Shown: positions 51,633-61,372, counted from the stretch's first letter. The stretch is DNA of 64,000 nt from Agarilytica sp033852175 (GCA_033852175.1 JAWSUY010000006.1:124001-188000), one strand, 5' to 3'. The notes: generated from the letters alone by a model not told the origin. Numbers and translations: made by a program.

Positions 51633-52718
51633 ATGCAGCTAAAGAAAATTCCAACGACAATCGTCACCGGTTTTTTAGGCAGTGGTAAAACCACCTTATT
51701 GTCTAACGTTTTAAAACAGGCCGCTGGTAAGCGTATCGCCGTCATCGTCAATGAATTCGGTGAGTTGGATATTGATGCCGACCTATTGCGTAGCTGCCCC
51801 CTAGATTGCGACGACGAATCAGCCACAGTTGCACAAGGTGAAAACGGTATTTACGAATTAGCCAATGGTTGTATTTGCTGCACCGTAGAAGAAGAATTTT
51901 TACCGGTAATGAAGCAGTTGGTTGAGCGTCGCGACGACATCGACTATATCCTTATCGAAACTTCGGGTTTGGCATTGCCAAAGCCATTAGTTCAAGCGTT
52001 TAACTGGCCAGAAATAAAACAATACTGTACCGTCGATGCAGTCATTACCGTAATCGATGGCCCTGCCGTTGCCGCGGGTCGTTTTGCCCACAATGAAGAA
52101 CAAGTTCAAGCACAGCGTCTAGCAGACGAAAGTTTAGATCATGATCCCAGCTTAAAAGAATTGTTAGACGACCAGCTCAGTGCAGCTGATTTAGTGGTAG
52201 TTAGCAAAAACGATTTATTAGATGAAGACGCGCGTAATCGTGTAAAAATCATTGTCGATGGCCTAGTGCCGAGCGAAGTCAAAACCACCTACATCAGCAA
52301 TGGTGAAGTACCCTTAGATATCCTAATGGGCATTGAAGCGGCGACTGAAGAAAAAATTGATCATATTCATAACCATCATGATGCTCATCATGCCCACGGC
52401 GAACATCACGACCATGCCCACGATCACTTTGATTCTTTTGTGATTACACTGGGTGAAGTCGACGCAGATAAAATACAGAGTGTTTTAAATGCTTTGCTGG
52501 CTGAGCACACCATTTATCGCGCAAAAGGTTTCGCCGCTTTACCGGGCAAGCCAATGCGGCAAGTGATACAAGCGGTTGGTAAGCGTTTAGATGTTCACTT
52601 TGATCGCCTCTGGACCGCAGATGAAGAACGCTTAACTCAACTAGTCTTTATCGGCAAAGGCATCAGCAAAGAGATCATCCTAAAAGCCTTGCAAGAAGCA
52701 GAGGTGGCCGTCGCCTAA
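51633..52718 (+). CDS. cobW: CobW, COG0523 metal-chaperone GTPase
   Basis: A 361-residue G3E GTPase. Walker A GFLGSGKTT is at residues 13-21, CxCC (GCICC, residues 80-83) is the nucleotide-coupled metal site, and NKxD appears as SKNDLLD. A His-rich loop (~246-266) gives high metal capacity. CobW proteins are proposed to load cobalt for CobN-type chelatases. A CAGGAG site precedes the ATG and the stop overlaps cobN (TAATG), supporting a joint role. Confidence 0.95.
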   Translation: MQLKKIPTTIVTGFLGSGKTTLLSNVLKQAAGKRIAVIVNEFGELDIDADLLRSCPLDCDDESATVAQGENGIYELANGCICCTVEEEFLPVMKQLVERRDDIDYILIETSGLALPKPLVQAFNWPEIKQYCTVDAVITVIDGPAVAAGRFAHNEEQVQAQRLADESLDHDPSLKELLDDQLSAADLVVVSKNDLLDEDARNRVKIIVDGLVPSEVKTTYISNGEVPLDILMGIEAATEEKIDHIHNHHDAHHAHGEHHDHAHDHFDSFVITLGEVDADKIQSVLNALLAEHTIYRAKGFAALPGKPMRQVIQAVGKRLDVHFDRLWTADEERLTQLVFIGKGISKEIILKALQEAEVAVA

Positions 52719-55700
52719 TGCACCTACTGGCGGCTCAGCCCGGAGGATTTGTCGATGATGAAGGCATCATCGACCTTCAGCAGTCGCCAGCCGCTATCGT
52801 CATCCTGTCGGCGGCAGATAGCGCCTTGGCCGCCTTGGCCAACAGCGCAGAATCATTACCCGAAAAATTCCCCAGTATTCGTTTAGCCAACTGGATGCAG
52901 TTGATCAAACCTGCCGCCTTTGATTTATACGAAGACAAAGTTCTTCAAAACACGAAAATAGTCGTATTGTCTTTATTGGGCGGGGTAAATTACTGGCAAT
53001 ACGGGTTTGAACGATTGGTCGCGTGGAGTAAAGCCCAACCGGATAGAAAATTAATTATCGTACCCGGCGACAATGCGCCCGACGAAAGTTTATTTTCAGC
53101 TTCAAACGTTAATGAAAGCGAAGCCGTTTTAGTTTGGCGATTTCTGCGCGAAGGCGGAGCTATTAACAACCAGCAGTTGTTTAACTTTCTCGCCAGTAAC
53201 TATTTAAATTATTATGCCCTCTGGCATGATCCAGAAGTTTTACCACGCTGCATGCTCTACATGCCGCAATCAAAATTGAAACATTCGCAAGCCTGTTTTA
53301 TTGATTGGGAAAAACGCTGGAAAAAATCAACAACAAAGAATTCGCGCGTCTGCGCCATATTGTTTTATCGCAGCCATCTACAAAGCGCCAATACAGCCAT
53401 GTTTGATGGCCTGATTGACGTTTTAGAATCGCAAGGCCTGCAACCCTTGCCGATCGCCATTGCTTCATTAAAAGACTCAGAATCCTTAGTCTTGGTGAAT
53501 GCGCTTATCGAACAAGCCGATGCAAAGCTTATTATTAATACCACTGGCTTTGCGAGTAATAGTGTTTCCGCGCCGGATTTGTCGTCCCAGCCCAGCACCT
53601 TCCAATCGCCGTTTACAAAATCGATTCCAGTGTTGCAGCTTGTACTATCAAGCAGTACCGAAGAAGACTGGCAGAGCAGCAGCCAAGGCTTGCGTAGTCG
53701 CGACATAGCTATGCAAATAGTCTTGCCAGAAATGGACGGACGCATTGTTACGCGGGCAATCAGTTTTAAATCTGAAGCCTATTATTGCGAGCGTTGTGAA
53801 ATTTCCGTTGTGCGTTACGCCCTGCATCAAGAGCGCGCAACATTCGTAGCCAAGTTGGCCGCACGCTATTGCGAGCTGTCGACGAAAACCAATAGTGAAA
53901 AACGCATTGCCTTAATCTTGGCGAACTACCCAACCAAAGATGGGCGCATTGGCAATGGCGTGGGTTTGGATACCCCCGAGTCGACGATTAATATTTTGCA
54001 GGCTTTAGCCGCAGATAATTATCCCGTGGTGGATATTCCCGAAAACGGAACCGCACTGATCGAAGCCTTACTCGAATCAGTCACCAATAATCCTAACACC
54101 CTACACAACTTACCCTGCTGGCAAAGCATCAGCATGGATGATTACTGGAGCGGTTTTAAACAATTATCGCAATCATGTCAGCATGCCGTCATCAACCAAT
54201 GGGGCCAACCACAAGACGATCCAAAATGCCGTAATAACCGCATTATGTTAGCTGGTATCCGTCTAGGTGAAACTTTTATTGGTATTCAACCGGCGCGCGG
54301 ATTTAATATGGATTTACTGGCTAATTACCACGATCCCGATTTAATCCCACCGCACAGTTATTTAGCGTTTTATTTTTGGCTGCGTCATTGCTACCAAGTC
54401 GATGCCGTTATCCACGTTGGCAAACATGGCAACCTTGAATGGTTGCCGGGTAAAGGCTCCGCGTTATCTGAAAATTGCTGGCCCGATATTGCCTTGGGGC
54501 CAATGCCACACTTCTATCCTTTTATCGTCAACGACCCAGGCGAAGGCGCCCAAGCAAAACGTCGTAGCCAAGCCGTCATCATCGATCACCTAATGCCACC
54601 TATGACGCGTGCAGAAGTGTACGGCGAACTTGCAGAGCTAGAAACATTAGTCGACGAATATTACCAAGCCATGGGCATGGATATTCGTCGTGAGGAATGG
54701 CTGCGCGAAAAAATCTTGCAGCTGGTTAAATCAACCAATGTTTTGCAAGAACTTGTCTGCGGCCAAAAGAATGAGAGCGTAGAAGACCAAGAAGTTTTGG
54801 CGGAGCTGGATACGTATCTTTGTGATATCAAAGAAGCGCAAATTCGGCATGGTCTACATATATTGGGTGCCTTACCCAAGACATCAAAATTGAGCGATAC
54901 GATTGTCGCCTTGCTACGATTGCCGCGCGGGTCCGAACCCGAAGCGCAAGGCATATTGCACAATATTGCCAAGGATCTAAATTTACTCCATAAAGGTGAG
55001 CGCTTCGATCCCTTAGCGATCAAGGGCGAAACTTGGGAAGGTGAAAAACCCTTAGCCTTATGTGATTCTGCATTGAGTGGAGTCGGTGGAGCAGTTGAGA
55101 TGGGTGAGACAACTGAAGTAAGGAATAGCGATACAAACAAAAGCCCCTGGCGAACCGATGCAGATGCACGCGAGCGCTTAGAGCTGCTCGCCATGCATTG
55201 GATTGAGACATACGTATTAAAAGAAACAGAAATAACGCCTCAGTTTCGACAAGACTTCCCCGCGAGTTATGCGCAACTTAATTATGCGCGCTCCATATTA
55301 GTTCCTGCACTTAATAAAAGTGCCGAGCAAGAAATACAAGCGCTAGTCTCCGGCTTAAACGGAAAGTTTATTGAACCCGGTCCCAGTGGTGCACCGACAC
55401 GGGGCCGCTTAGACACCTTGCCCACCGGTCGCAACTTTTACTCCGTCGACAACCGTTCGATACCATCACAGGCCGCTTGGGCGCTCGGCCAACTTTCGGC
55501 ACAAGCCTTAATTGAACGACACCTGCAAGAACACGGCGATTATCCGAAGCAATTAGGTTTATCTGTTTGGGGTACCGCGACCATGCGAACGGGTGGAGAT
55601 GATATTGCCCAAGCCTTTGCCCTAATGGGAATAAAACCCGTTTGGGCAGCCGGGTCTCAACGTGTTATCGATTTTGAAATTATTCCCTGCATGCTGCTCA

Positions 55701-56719
55701 ATCGTCCGCGCGTTGACGTAACCTTGCGTGTGTCCGGTTTTTTCCGCGATGCCTTTCCCAATGTTATGAAACTTTACGATGCAGCGGTTTTGGCTATTGC
55801 GAAATACGACGACCCTGGTGGCATGAACACCATTAAAAACAATATTAATGCGCGTGCAGAAAGTTTAGTGGCGGAAGGTCTGGATCAAGAAAGCGCGCAA
55901 CGGCAAGCAAGTTACCGAGTATTCGGCAGCAAGCCGGGTGCCTATGGCGCAGGCCTGCAAGGCTTAATCGATGAGCGCTGCTGGGAAACGCGTGACGACC
56001 TTGCCGACGCCTATTTAAACTGGGGCGGCTATGCTTATGGTGATCATGGCCATAAATATGATGATACTACTGATAGTGATGGTAGCAGCAACAATAAAAA
56101 TAACAATAAAAGCGGAACAACACTGGCCGATAGCGATGGTATAGAAGCACCGCAAGCATTTAAACACCAACTCAGTCAGCTCGAAGCCGTGGTGCAAAAC
56201 CAAGACAACCGCGAACACGATTTATTAGATTCCGACGATTACTATCAATTCCAAGGGGGCATGGCCAACGCCGTGACGGCATTTTCGGGTGCAGATCCCG
56301 TGATCTATCACAACGATCACTCAAACCCTTCGGCGCCAAAAATTCGCACTTTAAAAGAAGAATTAAACCGAGTGATTCGCTCGCGAGTCTTAAACCCCAA
56401 ATGGATTAAAGGCATGCAAGAGCATGGCTACAAAGGCGCCTTTGAAATGGCCGCAACCGTGGACTATCTATTCGCCTACGACGCCACGACAAATTTAATC
56501 GATGACTATCAATATCAAAATGTTGCCGATGCCCTAATCTTCGACGAAAACAACCAAACCTTTATGCAAGCGAATAACCCCAGCGCTTTAGAAGAAATGG
56601 CCGAGCGTTTACTCGAAGCTACCCAGCGAGGTCTATGGCAAGAGCCGGGCGACTACGCAGATAAGCTGCAAGATCTATTACTGGCAATCGACGCACAGCA
56701 AGAAGGGGGAGGATCATAA
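52718..56719 (+). CDS. cobN: CobN, large subunit of ATP-dependent cobaltochelatase
   Basis: A 1333-residue CobN/BchH-family protein that inserts Co2+ into hydrogenobyrinic acid a,c-diamide in the late-cobalt route, powered by AAA+ partners. Conserved blocks include VIHVGKHGNLEWLPGKG, FIVNDPGEGAQAKRR, GPSGAPTRGRLDTLPTGRNF, SVWGTATMRTGGDD, VDVTLRVSGFFRDAFPN and GAYGAGLQGLID. A low-complexity Asn/Ser/Asp insert (~1115-1145) interrupts the C-terminal third. The likely energy partner is the ChlI-ChlD fusion at 27893. It is coupled to cobW before and cbiB after by TAATG overlaps. Confidence 0.96.
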   Translation: MHLLAAQPGGFVDDEGIIDLQQSPAAIVILSAADSALAALANSAESLPEKFPSIRLANWMQLIKPAAFDLYEDKVLQNTKIVVLSLLGGVNYWQYGFERLVAWSKAQPDRKLIIVPGDNAPDESLFSASNVNESEAVLVWRFLREGGAINNQQLFNFLASNYLNYYALWHDPEVLPRCMLYMPQSKLKHSQACFIDWEKRWKKSTTKNSRVCAILFYRSHLQSANTAMFDGLIDVLESQGLQPLPIAIASLKDSESLVLVNALIEQADAKLIINTTGFASNSVSAPDLSSQPSTFQSPFTKSIPVLQLVLSSSTEEDWQSSSQGLRSRDIAMQIVLPEMDGRIVTRAISFKSEAYYCERCEISVVRYALHQERATFVAKLAARYCELSTKTNSEKRIALILANYPTKDGRIGNGVGLDTPESTINILQALAADNYPVVDIPENGTALIEALLESVTNNPNTLHNLPCWQSISMDDYWSGFKQLSQSCQHAVINQWGQPQDDPKCRNNRIMLAGIRLGETFIGIQPARGFNMDLLANYHDPDLIPPHSYLAFYFWLRHCYQVDAVIHVGKHGNLEWLPGKGSALSENCWPDIALGPMPHFYPFIVNDPGEGAQAKRRSQAVIIDHLMPPMTRAEVYGELAELETLVDEYYQAMGMDIRREEWLREKILQLVKSTNVLQELVCGQKNESVEDQEVLAELDTYLCDIKEAQIRHGLHILGALPKTSKLSDTIVALLRLPRGSEPEAQGILHNIAKDLNLLHKGERFDPLAIKGETWEGEKPLALCDSALSGVGGAVEMGETTEVRNSDTNKSPWRTDADARERLELLAMHWIETYVLKETEITPQFRQDFPASYAQLNYARSILVPALNKSAEQEIQALVSGLNGKFIEPGPSGAPTRGRLDTLPTGRNFYSVDNRSIPSQAAWALGQLSAQALIERHLQEHGDYPKQLGLSVWGTATMRTGGDDIAQAFALMGIKPVWAAGSQRVIDFEIIPCMLLNRPRVDVTLRVSGFFRDAFPNVMKLYDAAVLAIAKYDDPGGMNTIKNNINARAESLVAEGLDQESAQRQASYRVFGSKPGAYGAGLQGLIDERCWETRDDLADAYLNWGGYAYGDHGHKYDDTTDSDGSSNNKNNNKSGTTLADSDGIEAPQAFKHQLSQLEAVVQNQDNREHDLLDSDDYYQFQGGMANAVTAFSGADPVIYHNDHSNPSAPKIRTLKEELNRVIRSRVLNPKWIKGMQEHGYKGAFEMAATVDYLFAYDATTNLIDDYQYQNVADALIFDENNQTFMQANNPSALEEMAERLLEATQRGLWQEPGDYADKLQDLLLAIDAQQEGGGS

Positions 56720-57789
56720 TGCTGACAAGTGTAGTGGTCATAAGCGCTTTGATTCTTGATCGTATATTCGGAGAGCCTTCACGCTTTCATCCCTTAGTGG
56801 GTTTTGGCTCAATTGTGGATAAACTGGAAGCGTTTTTAAATAGCAATAGTACAGATGCTCGGGAAAGGAATGATAATGAGGGTGAGAGTAGAGGTGAAGA
56901 TAAGGAAAGTCTAGCGGCCGAAATTCAAGATAAAAATTTCAAAATTGACAAAGGCGGCAATAAAGAACACTTCAAAATAATACAAAGACTTTCTCAAAAA
57001 CAGAAAGGCATACTCGCCGTATTCCTGGCAATTACTCCCTTTGTTTTTATAGCAGGCTTAGTGACGTTCCTGCTGAATGACTCCGGTCTCCTGATGACAG
57101 TTTTTGCATCCGTGGTCTTATACGCTGCAATTGGTTATCGGAGCCTAATCGAACACGCCGATAGAATCCGCCTGCCCCTGTCTCGGAATAAGCTCCCCGA
57201 AGCGCGCAAAGCGGTTGGTATGATTGTTAGTCGCGATACAGAAAACTTAGAAGAAAGTGATATAGCAAAAGCCGCTACGGAATCCGTATTGGAAAATGGT
57301 GCCGATGCAATTTTCGCCGCGATATTCTGGTTCTGTTTGCTGGGTGTTCCCGGCGTTATTTTATATCGATTGAGCAATACACTAGACGCAATGTGGGGCT
57401 ATAAAAATACACGGTTTAAACAATTTGGCTGGGCCGCCGCCCGTTTAGACGATGTCCTCAATTTTGTTCCCGCACGATTAACCGCCTTAAGCTACGCATT
57501 GGTTGGCGAAACGACACAAGCGATAAAGTGTTGGCAGCAGCAGGGCTTTAGCTGGAAAAGTCCCAATGCAGGCCCTGTGATGTCAGCTGGTGCTGGAGCG
57601 ATAAACGTATCCCTCGGCGGTGCTGCGCAATATCATAACGAAATTCAGCAGAGACAAAACCTTGGCCCCAGTGAAAATGATGGCGGTGATGCACCCCAAG
57701 CAGGTTCTATCGCAAAAGCCTGTGAACTTTTAAAGAAAAGTATCATCTTGTGGTGCTTGGTTATTGTCGTAGTGGATGTGTGGTTATGA
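56719..57789 (+). CDS. cbiB: Adenosylcobinamide-phosphate synthase
   Basis: Inner-membrane enzyme that attaches (R)-1-aminopropan-2-ol (phosphate) to adenosylcobyric acid. The 356-residue protein has the N-terminal ILDRIFGEPSRFHPLVGFG motif, VGMIVSRDTENL, ATESVLENGADAIFA and the LDAMWGYKN segment, with about four hydrophobic helices. A charged insert of about 50 residues (~43-95) after the first helix is unusual for the family. The stop overlaps cobD by ATGA. Confidence 0.94.
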   Translation: MLTSVVVISALILDRIFGEPSRFHPLVGFGSIVDKLEAFLNSNSTDARERNDNEGESRGEDKESLAAEIQDKNFKIDKGGNKEHFKIIQRLSQKQKGILAVFLAITPFVFIAGLVTFLLNDSGLLMTVFASVVLYAAIGYRSLIEHADRIRLPLSRNKLPEARKAVGMIVSRDTENLEESDIAKAATESVLENGADAIFAAIFWFCLLGVPGVILYRLSNTLDAMWGYKNTRFKQFGWAAARLDDVLNFVPARLTALSYALVGETTQAIKCWQQQGFSWKSPNAGPVMSAGAGAINVSLGGAAQYHNEIQQRQNLGPSENDGGDAPQAGSIAKACELLKKSIILWCLVIVVVDVWL

Positions 57790-58904
57790 ATCGTGAATTA
57801 CCTTTACCTCTTCATGGCGGCGATATAATTTCCGCGAGCGAGCGTTACAATATTTCCGTAGAAGAATGGATCGATCTGTCCACCGGCATTAACCCCGCTC
57901 CTTACCCGTTTAACGATATCGGTACTGAGTGTTTTTCGCGTTTACCGTATACAGACCCAGAATTTATACAAGCCGTTACCGGCTATTATGGCTGCGAGAA
58001 CTTTGTTGCGGTAACGGGCACGCAAGCGGCCATACAAGCACTGCCGTCGCTGTTAAAAAGGCAACCGATACTCATACCTGAAGTGGGCTACCAAGAACAC
58101 GTAAAGCACTGGTCGAAATCCCAAACATCGCTGAACTATTATCCCTCGATAGATTCTGGTGAAATGATTAAGTCCATTGATCACCAACTGGCTGACAATA
58201 ATGCTCAGCATTTACTTGTGATCAATCCGAATAACCCCACAACTGTTAACGTTTCAACGTCACAATTGATCACGTGGGCGCAGCAATTAGCCGAAGGTGC
58301 TTATCTCATTGTCGATGAAGCGTTTATGGACCTGAGGCCACAAGAAAGTATTCTGACTGAAGAAATGAGTCCCGAGAATATTATCGTGTTACGCTCCTTT
58401 GGTAAATTCTTCGGTTTAGCGGGTATTCGCTTAGGTTTTGTTTTTGCTAACGATTTACTGCTCAAATCTTTAGGTAATACGCTAGGCCTATGGCAAGTGA
58501 ACGGGCCAGCGCAGGCCATTGCGATTCAAGCCTTGAATGACAAAACATGGCAATCTGAAACCGGTGATCACATTGCGCAATACGCCGATTTTACCCGCAA
58601 GATGTTTTCCCCTGTATTTAAACTGTTGGGTGTTGAAGCCATTCATCACGAAGGCCTATTCTCCTCATATACTTTAGAGCAGGATCAAGCATTGTGGCTG
58701 AACGAAAAGCTGGCGCGGTCGGGAATTCTAACGCGTGTAATCATGCTGAAAAATAAAAAGGCGTTATTACGTGTGGGCGTGCTTTCCCCAAAGACTTTAA
58801 GCGCTGTTAAAGAAGAACTAATCAGAAAAGTGATCGATGAGTGTTGCGAAGCCTTGCGATCCAATTTCAAAACCAATTCCAATTCCAAAACCAATGAAAA
58901 ATGA
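57786..58904 (+). CDS. cobD: L-threonine-O-3-phosphate decarboxylase
   Basis: PLP enzyme (aminotransferase fold I) that makes aminopropanol phosphate for CbiB; called CobC in pseudomonads. The 372-residue protein starts MNRELPLPLHGGD, a family signature. It has INPNNPTTVN, VDEAFMDLRP and the PLP-lysine region RSFGKFFGLAGIRLG. The ATG at 57786 overlaps the cbiB stop; an earlier frame start is rejected. The C-terminus is a low-complexity Asn/Lys/Ser tail. Its stop overlaps bluB (ATGA). Confidence 0.94.
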   Translation: MNRELPLPLHGGDIISASERYNISVEEWIDLSTGINPAPYPFNDIGTECFSRLPYTDPEFIQAVTGYYGCENFVAVTGTQAAIQALPSLLKRQPILIPEVGYQEHVKHWSKSQTSLNYYPSIDSGEMIKSIDHQLADNNAQHLLVINPNNPTTVNVSTSQLITWAQQLAEGAYLIVDEAFMDLRPQESILTEEMSPENIIVLRSFGKFFGLAGIRLGFVFANDLLLKSLGNTLGLWQVNGPAQAIAIQALNDKTWQSETGDHIAQYADFTRKMFSPVFKLLGVEAIHHEGLFSSYTLEQDQALWLNEKLARSGILTRVIMLKNKKALLRVGVLSPKTLSAVKEELIRKVIDECCEALRSNFKTNSNSKTNEK

Positions 58905-59557
58905 CGATGAAGACCGATCATAGCTATACAGAAGAAGAAAAAAAAGCAGTGTATAAGGCCATGGCTGAGAGACGAGATATGCGGCATTTTACCAGTGATC
59001 CGGTAGATGCCAGCATTCTTCGGCGGATTTTCCTGGCAGGTCACATGGCCCCTAGTGTGGGATTAATGCAGCCTTGGCGTTTTATTCGGATTACGGATTA
59101 CTCTATACGTCAGGGGGTTTTTAACATTGTTGATAAGGAAAGAGCGCTCACTGCAGAGGCCTTGGGTGAACGTAAAGAAGAATTCTTAAAGTTAAAAGTG
59201 GAGGGCATATTGCAGTGTGCGGAACTTATTGTAGCGGCGCTTCCTGAGAATCGCGAGCAACATGTTTTCGGGCGTCGGACGATGCCCGAAATGGACTTAG
59301 CCTCTATTTCTTGTGCAATTCAAAATATGTGGTTAGCCTCTCGCGTCGAAGGGGTTGGCATGGGGTGGGTCTCTCTTTTCGACCCTGTAGAATTGATGAG
59401 TCTACTGAAAATGCCTGAGGGTAGTATGCCTGTTGCTATTTTGTGTGTTGGCCATGTGGATAAGTTTTACGAAAAACCCATGTTGGTACTTGAAAAATGG
59501 ACGAAAGAGCAAGCTTTAGAGGATTTGATCTCGGAGAATGTTTGGGGGGCTGAATAG
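58901..59557 (+). CDS. bluB: BluB, 5,6-dimethylbenzimidazole synthase
   Basis: Flavin-destructase that fragments FMNH2 with O2 to form DMB, the lower ligand of B12. The 218-residue nitroreductase-fold protein has AERRDMRHFTSDPV, GHMAPSVGLMQPWRFI with the conserved catalytic region, and GVGMGWVSLFDP. It needs oxygen, so the cell is at least microaerobic when it makes DMB. Last of the coupled cobW-cobN-cbiB-cobD-bluB series. Confidence 0.95.
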   Translation: MTMKTDHSYTEEEKKAVYKAMAERRDMRHFTSDPVDASILRRIFLAGHMAPSVGLMQPWRFIRITDYSIRQGVFNIVDKERALTAEALGERKEEFLKLKVEGILQCAELIVAALPENREQHVFGRRTMPEMDLASISCAIQNMWLASRVEGVGMGWVSLFDPVELMSLLKMPEGSMPVAILCVGHVDKFYEKPMLVLEKWTKEQALEDLISENVWGAE

Positions 59558-59601
59558 AAAGTGTATGCTTAGGAGTTATACGTTTATGGTTTTATTGCGG
59601 T

Positions 59602-60027
59602 TTAATCGCCATCTTCTATATTGGCTGCGTGTTTCATCAGTTCTATGCCTGGAGATAGTGTTATTCTCCAAGCTATGCCGCATTTCTCATTGTAGTGACG
59701 GTAGTTGTTTTTAAGTGATATTAATAAGGTTGTTATAAATAGTTCATAAAATTGAGGCTCTATTTCCAGGACGTTTTTGTGATGCTTTCCTATTTTTATT
59801 AAATAATCGTCAGCGATTTTTGTGACAAAAAAGTTAGTCATATATGCAATAGCACTTCTTAACATACGTCGCTGCCGATGCATGTCAGTGTTTTTGAAGG
59901 CGTCTCTGACTTTTGGTGACGAGGATGTGAATAGATTATAAAAGTCGCTGAAAAACTGTTCGTCATTTTTCATGATGTGTTCGTAGCTATCGTTAAACAA
60001 CTCATTAAAATCTACGGGATTATTCAT
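59602..60027 (-). CDS. Globin-like protein
   Basis: A 141-residue all-helical protein with the pattern of single-domain bacterial globins: FFSDFYNLFTSSSPKVRDAF (A-C helices), QRRMLRSAIAYMTNFF (E region), then YLIKIGKHHKNVLEIEPQFYELFITTLLISL, where the GKHH histidine occupies the proximal heme position. No reductase or signalling domain is attached. Possible roles are O2 or NO binding. It lies 45 bp from the convergent bluB gene. Confidence 0.75.
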   Translation of the reverse strand: MNNPVDFNELFNDSYEHIMKNDEQFFSDFYNLFTSSSPKVRDAFKNTDMHRQRRMLRSAIAYMTNFFVTKIADDYLIKIGKHHKNVLEIEPQFYELFITTLLISLKNNYRHYNEKCGIAWRITLSPGIELMKHAANIEDGD

Positions 60028-60140
60028 ATTAGCATTCTGTTATTTTGTCGGATTTAGGTGGTTCTTGTTTTTTAATGCTGAATAAAGTTTGATGGCCGCT
60101 TTAGTTTTAACAAAAAATATTAAGGGTCGAGATTGTTTTG

Positions 60141-61286
60141 TTAGTCCCAGTCTAGGCCTCCTGCTTGATATTCCGTAACACGGGTTTCGAAAAAGTTCTT
60201 TTCTTTTCGTATGTTGGCTTGTTCATCTAGCCACGGTAAAGTGCATTTTGCATTTGGGAATGGCTTTTCTAGACCGAGTTGGCTGGCGCGTCGATTGGCA
60301 ATATATCGAAATTGTTCAATGTGTTCATTGGCTGAGTACCCCAATATGGGGTTTCGCATTATGTAGTGAGCATACACAGCCTCTGCTGCTTCCGCTTCGT
60401 CCCACATTTCGCGTATGGCCTTTAGGTCTAGGGTCACATTATTTTCAATTATAATTTGTGAAACGGTTCGTATGCCGAAACCACAATGCATAATTTCGTC
60501 TCGCATGATGTACTGCAGTTGTTCCGCCGTTCCCTTCATCAAGCCGCGGCGCTGTAAGGCAAAAATTGGACTGAACCCGTTGTAGAACCAGCATCCCTCG
60601 AATATTGCGGCGAAGAAAATATAGGCCATGACGAAATTGTTGAGTTCAGCTGGGTCGGTTAGGTCGATATCGGCGCGCAAGATCGATTTGAGTCTTCGGT
60701 TTGCTATTTGAATTTTTTCGTTAATCGCAGGAACAACGCGATAGCGATTGTAAATCTCACCCTGCTCTAAGCCCAAAGTTTCAATGCAGTGCTGATATGT
60801 CCACGTATGTAGAGCTTCTTCGTATACTTGCCTTGCTTGGTAAATTTGCAGCTCAGGAGCTGTCATCTTTTCCATCACCGCTAGTCCGATATTGCGCATA
60901 GCAAGAATGTCTGAAGTGGTTAAATAGGATAATACGTTCTCGTAAACATGCTTCTCATCATCGCTGAGCTTATGTTTGTAGTCGTATATATCCTGCGTCA
61001 TATTGACGTCTAACGGCGTCCAATGGTTTTTGTTGGCGTTAATGAAGTATTCCCAGGCCCAAGGGTATTTGAATGGCGCAAGTTGGTTGATATCCGTATG
61101 GCCACAGATAACTCGCTTGTCTTCTGCTTTGACTGGGGCCATTCCGGTGGCATTACTTCCATGTTCAGATTTTTCTGTTTTCTTGCCTGAATCTTCGTTA
61201 TCACCTTTGATTTCTGGTAGGTGTGTCGAAGTTGTCGTGTTCGTCGGTACGGGGGCTTTATCTAGATCAGAATGCCAACTTAACAT
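60141..61286 (-). CDS. nrdB: NrdB, class I ribonucleotide reductase beta subunit
   Basis: Radical-generating small subunit (381 residues from the ATG at 61286, with GAGG seven bases upstream; a TTG lies two codons earlier). Metal ligands are visible: Asp126, Glu157, His160, then FEGCWFYNGF and RDEIMHCGF supplying the second set. Tyr164 (HTWTY) is in the radical position. The end, FFETRVTEYQAGGLDWD, resembles pseudomonad NrdB. Residues ~12-55 are a low-complexity charged insert. No nrdA is found within the window on either side. Confidence 0.95.
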   Translation of the reverse strand: MLSWHSDLDKAPVPTNTTTSTHLPEIKGDNEDSGKKTEKSEHGSNATGMAPVKAEDKRVICGHTDINQLAPFKYPWAWEYFINANKNHWTPLDVNMTQDIYDYKHKLSDDEKHVYENVLSYLTTSDILAMRNIGLAVMEKMTAPELQIYQARQVYEEALHTWTYQHCIETLGLEQGEIYNRYRVVPAINEKIQIANRRLKSILRADIDLTDPAELNNFVMAYIFFAAIFEGCWFYNGFSPIFALQRRGLMKGTAEQLQYIMRDEIMHCGFGIRTVSQIIIENNVTLDLKAIREMWDEAEAAEAVYAHYIMRNPILGYSANEHIEQFRYIANRRASQLGLEKPFPNAKCTLPWLDEQANIRKEKNFFETRVTEYQAGGLDWD

Positions 61287-61325
61287 TTTCAATCCTCAGT
61301 CTAATCGTCGCTTAAAATGGCTTGC

Positions 61326-61372
61326 CCACTACATGTGGGTATTTGAATGTAGTTAAGCACTTTATGTTGTGG
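61326..61372 (-). promoter_or_regulatory. Putative pair of NrdR boxes upstream of nrdB
   Basis: GCACTTTATGTTGTGG (61357-61372) matches the NrdR consensus (ACACWATATVTWGTGT) at 13 of 16 positions. A weaker match, CCACTACATGTGGGTA (61326-61341), lies exactly 31 bp away, the usual NrdR box pitch. They are 40-86 bp upstream of the nrdB start. Confidence 0.55.

Noticed and set aside
51137..51826. 229-residue minus-strand ORF
   Set aside because: It runs through two palindromic repeats and antisense to the cobW start; no coding signature.
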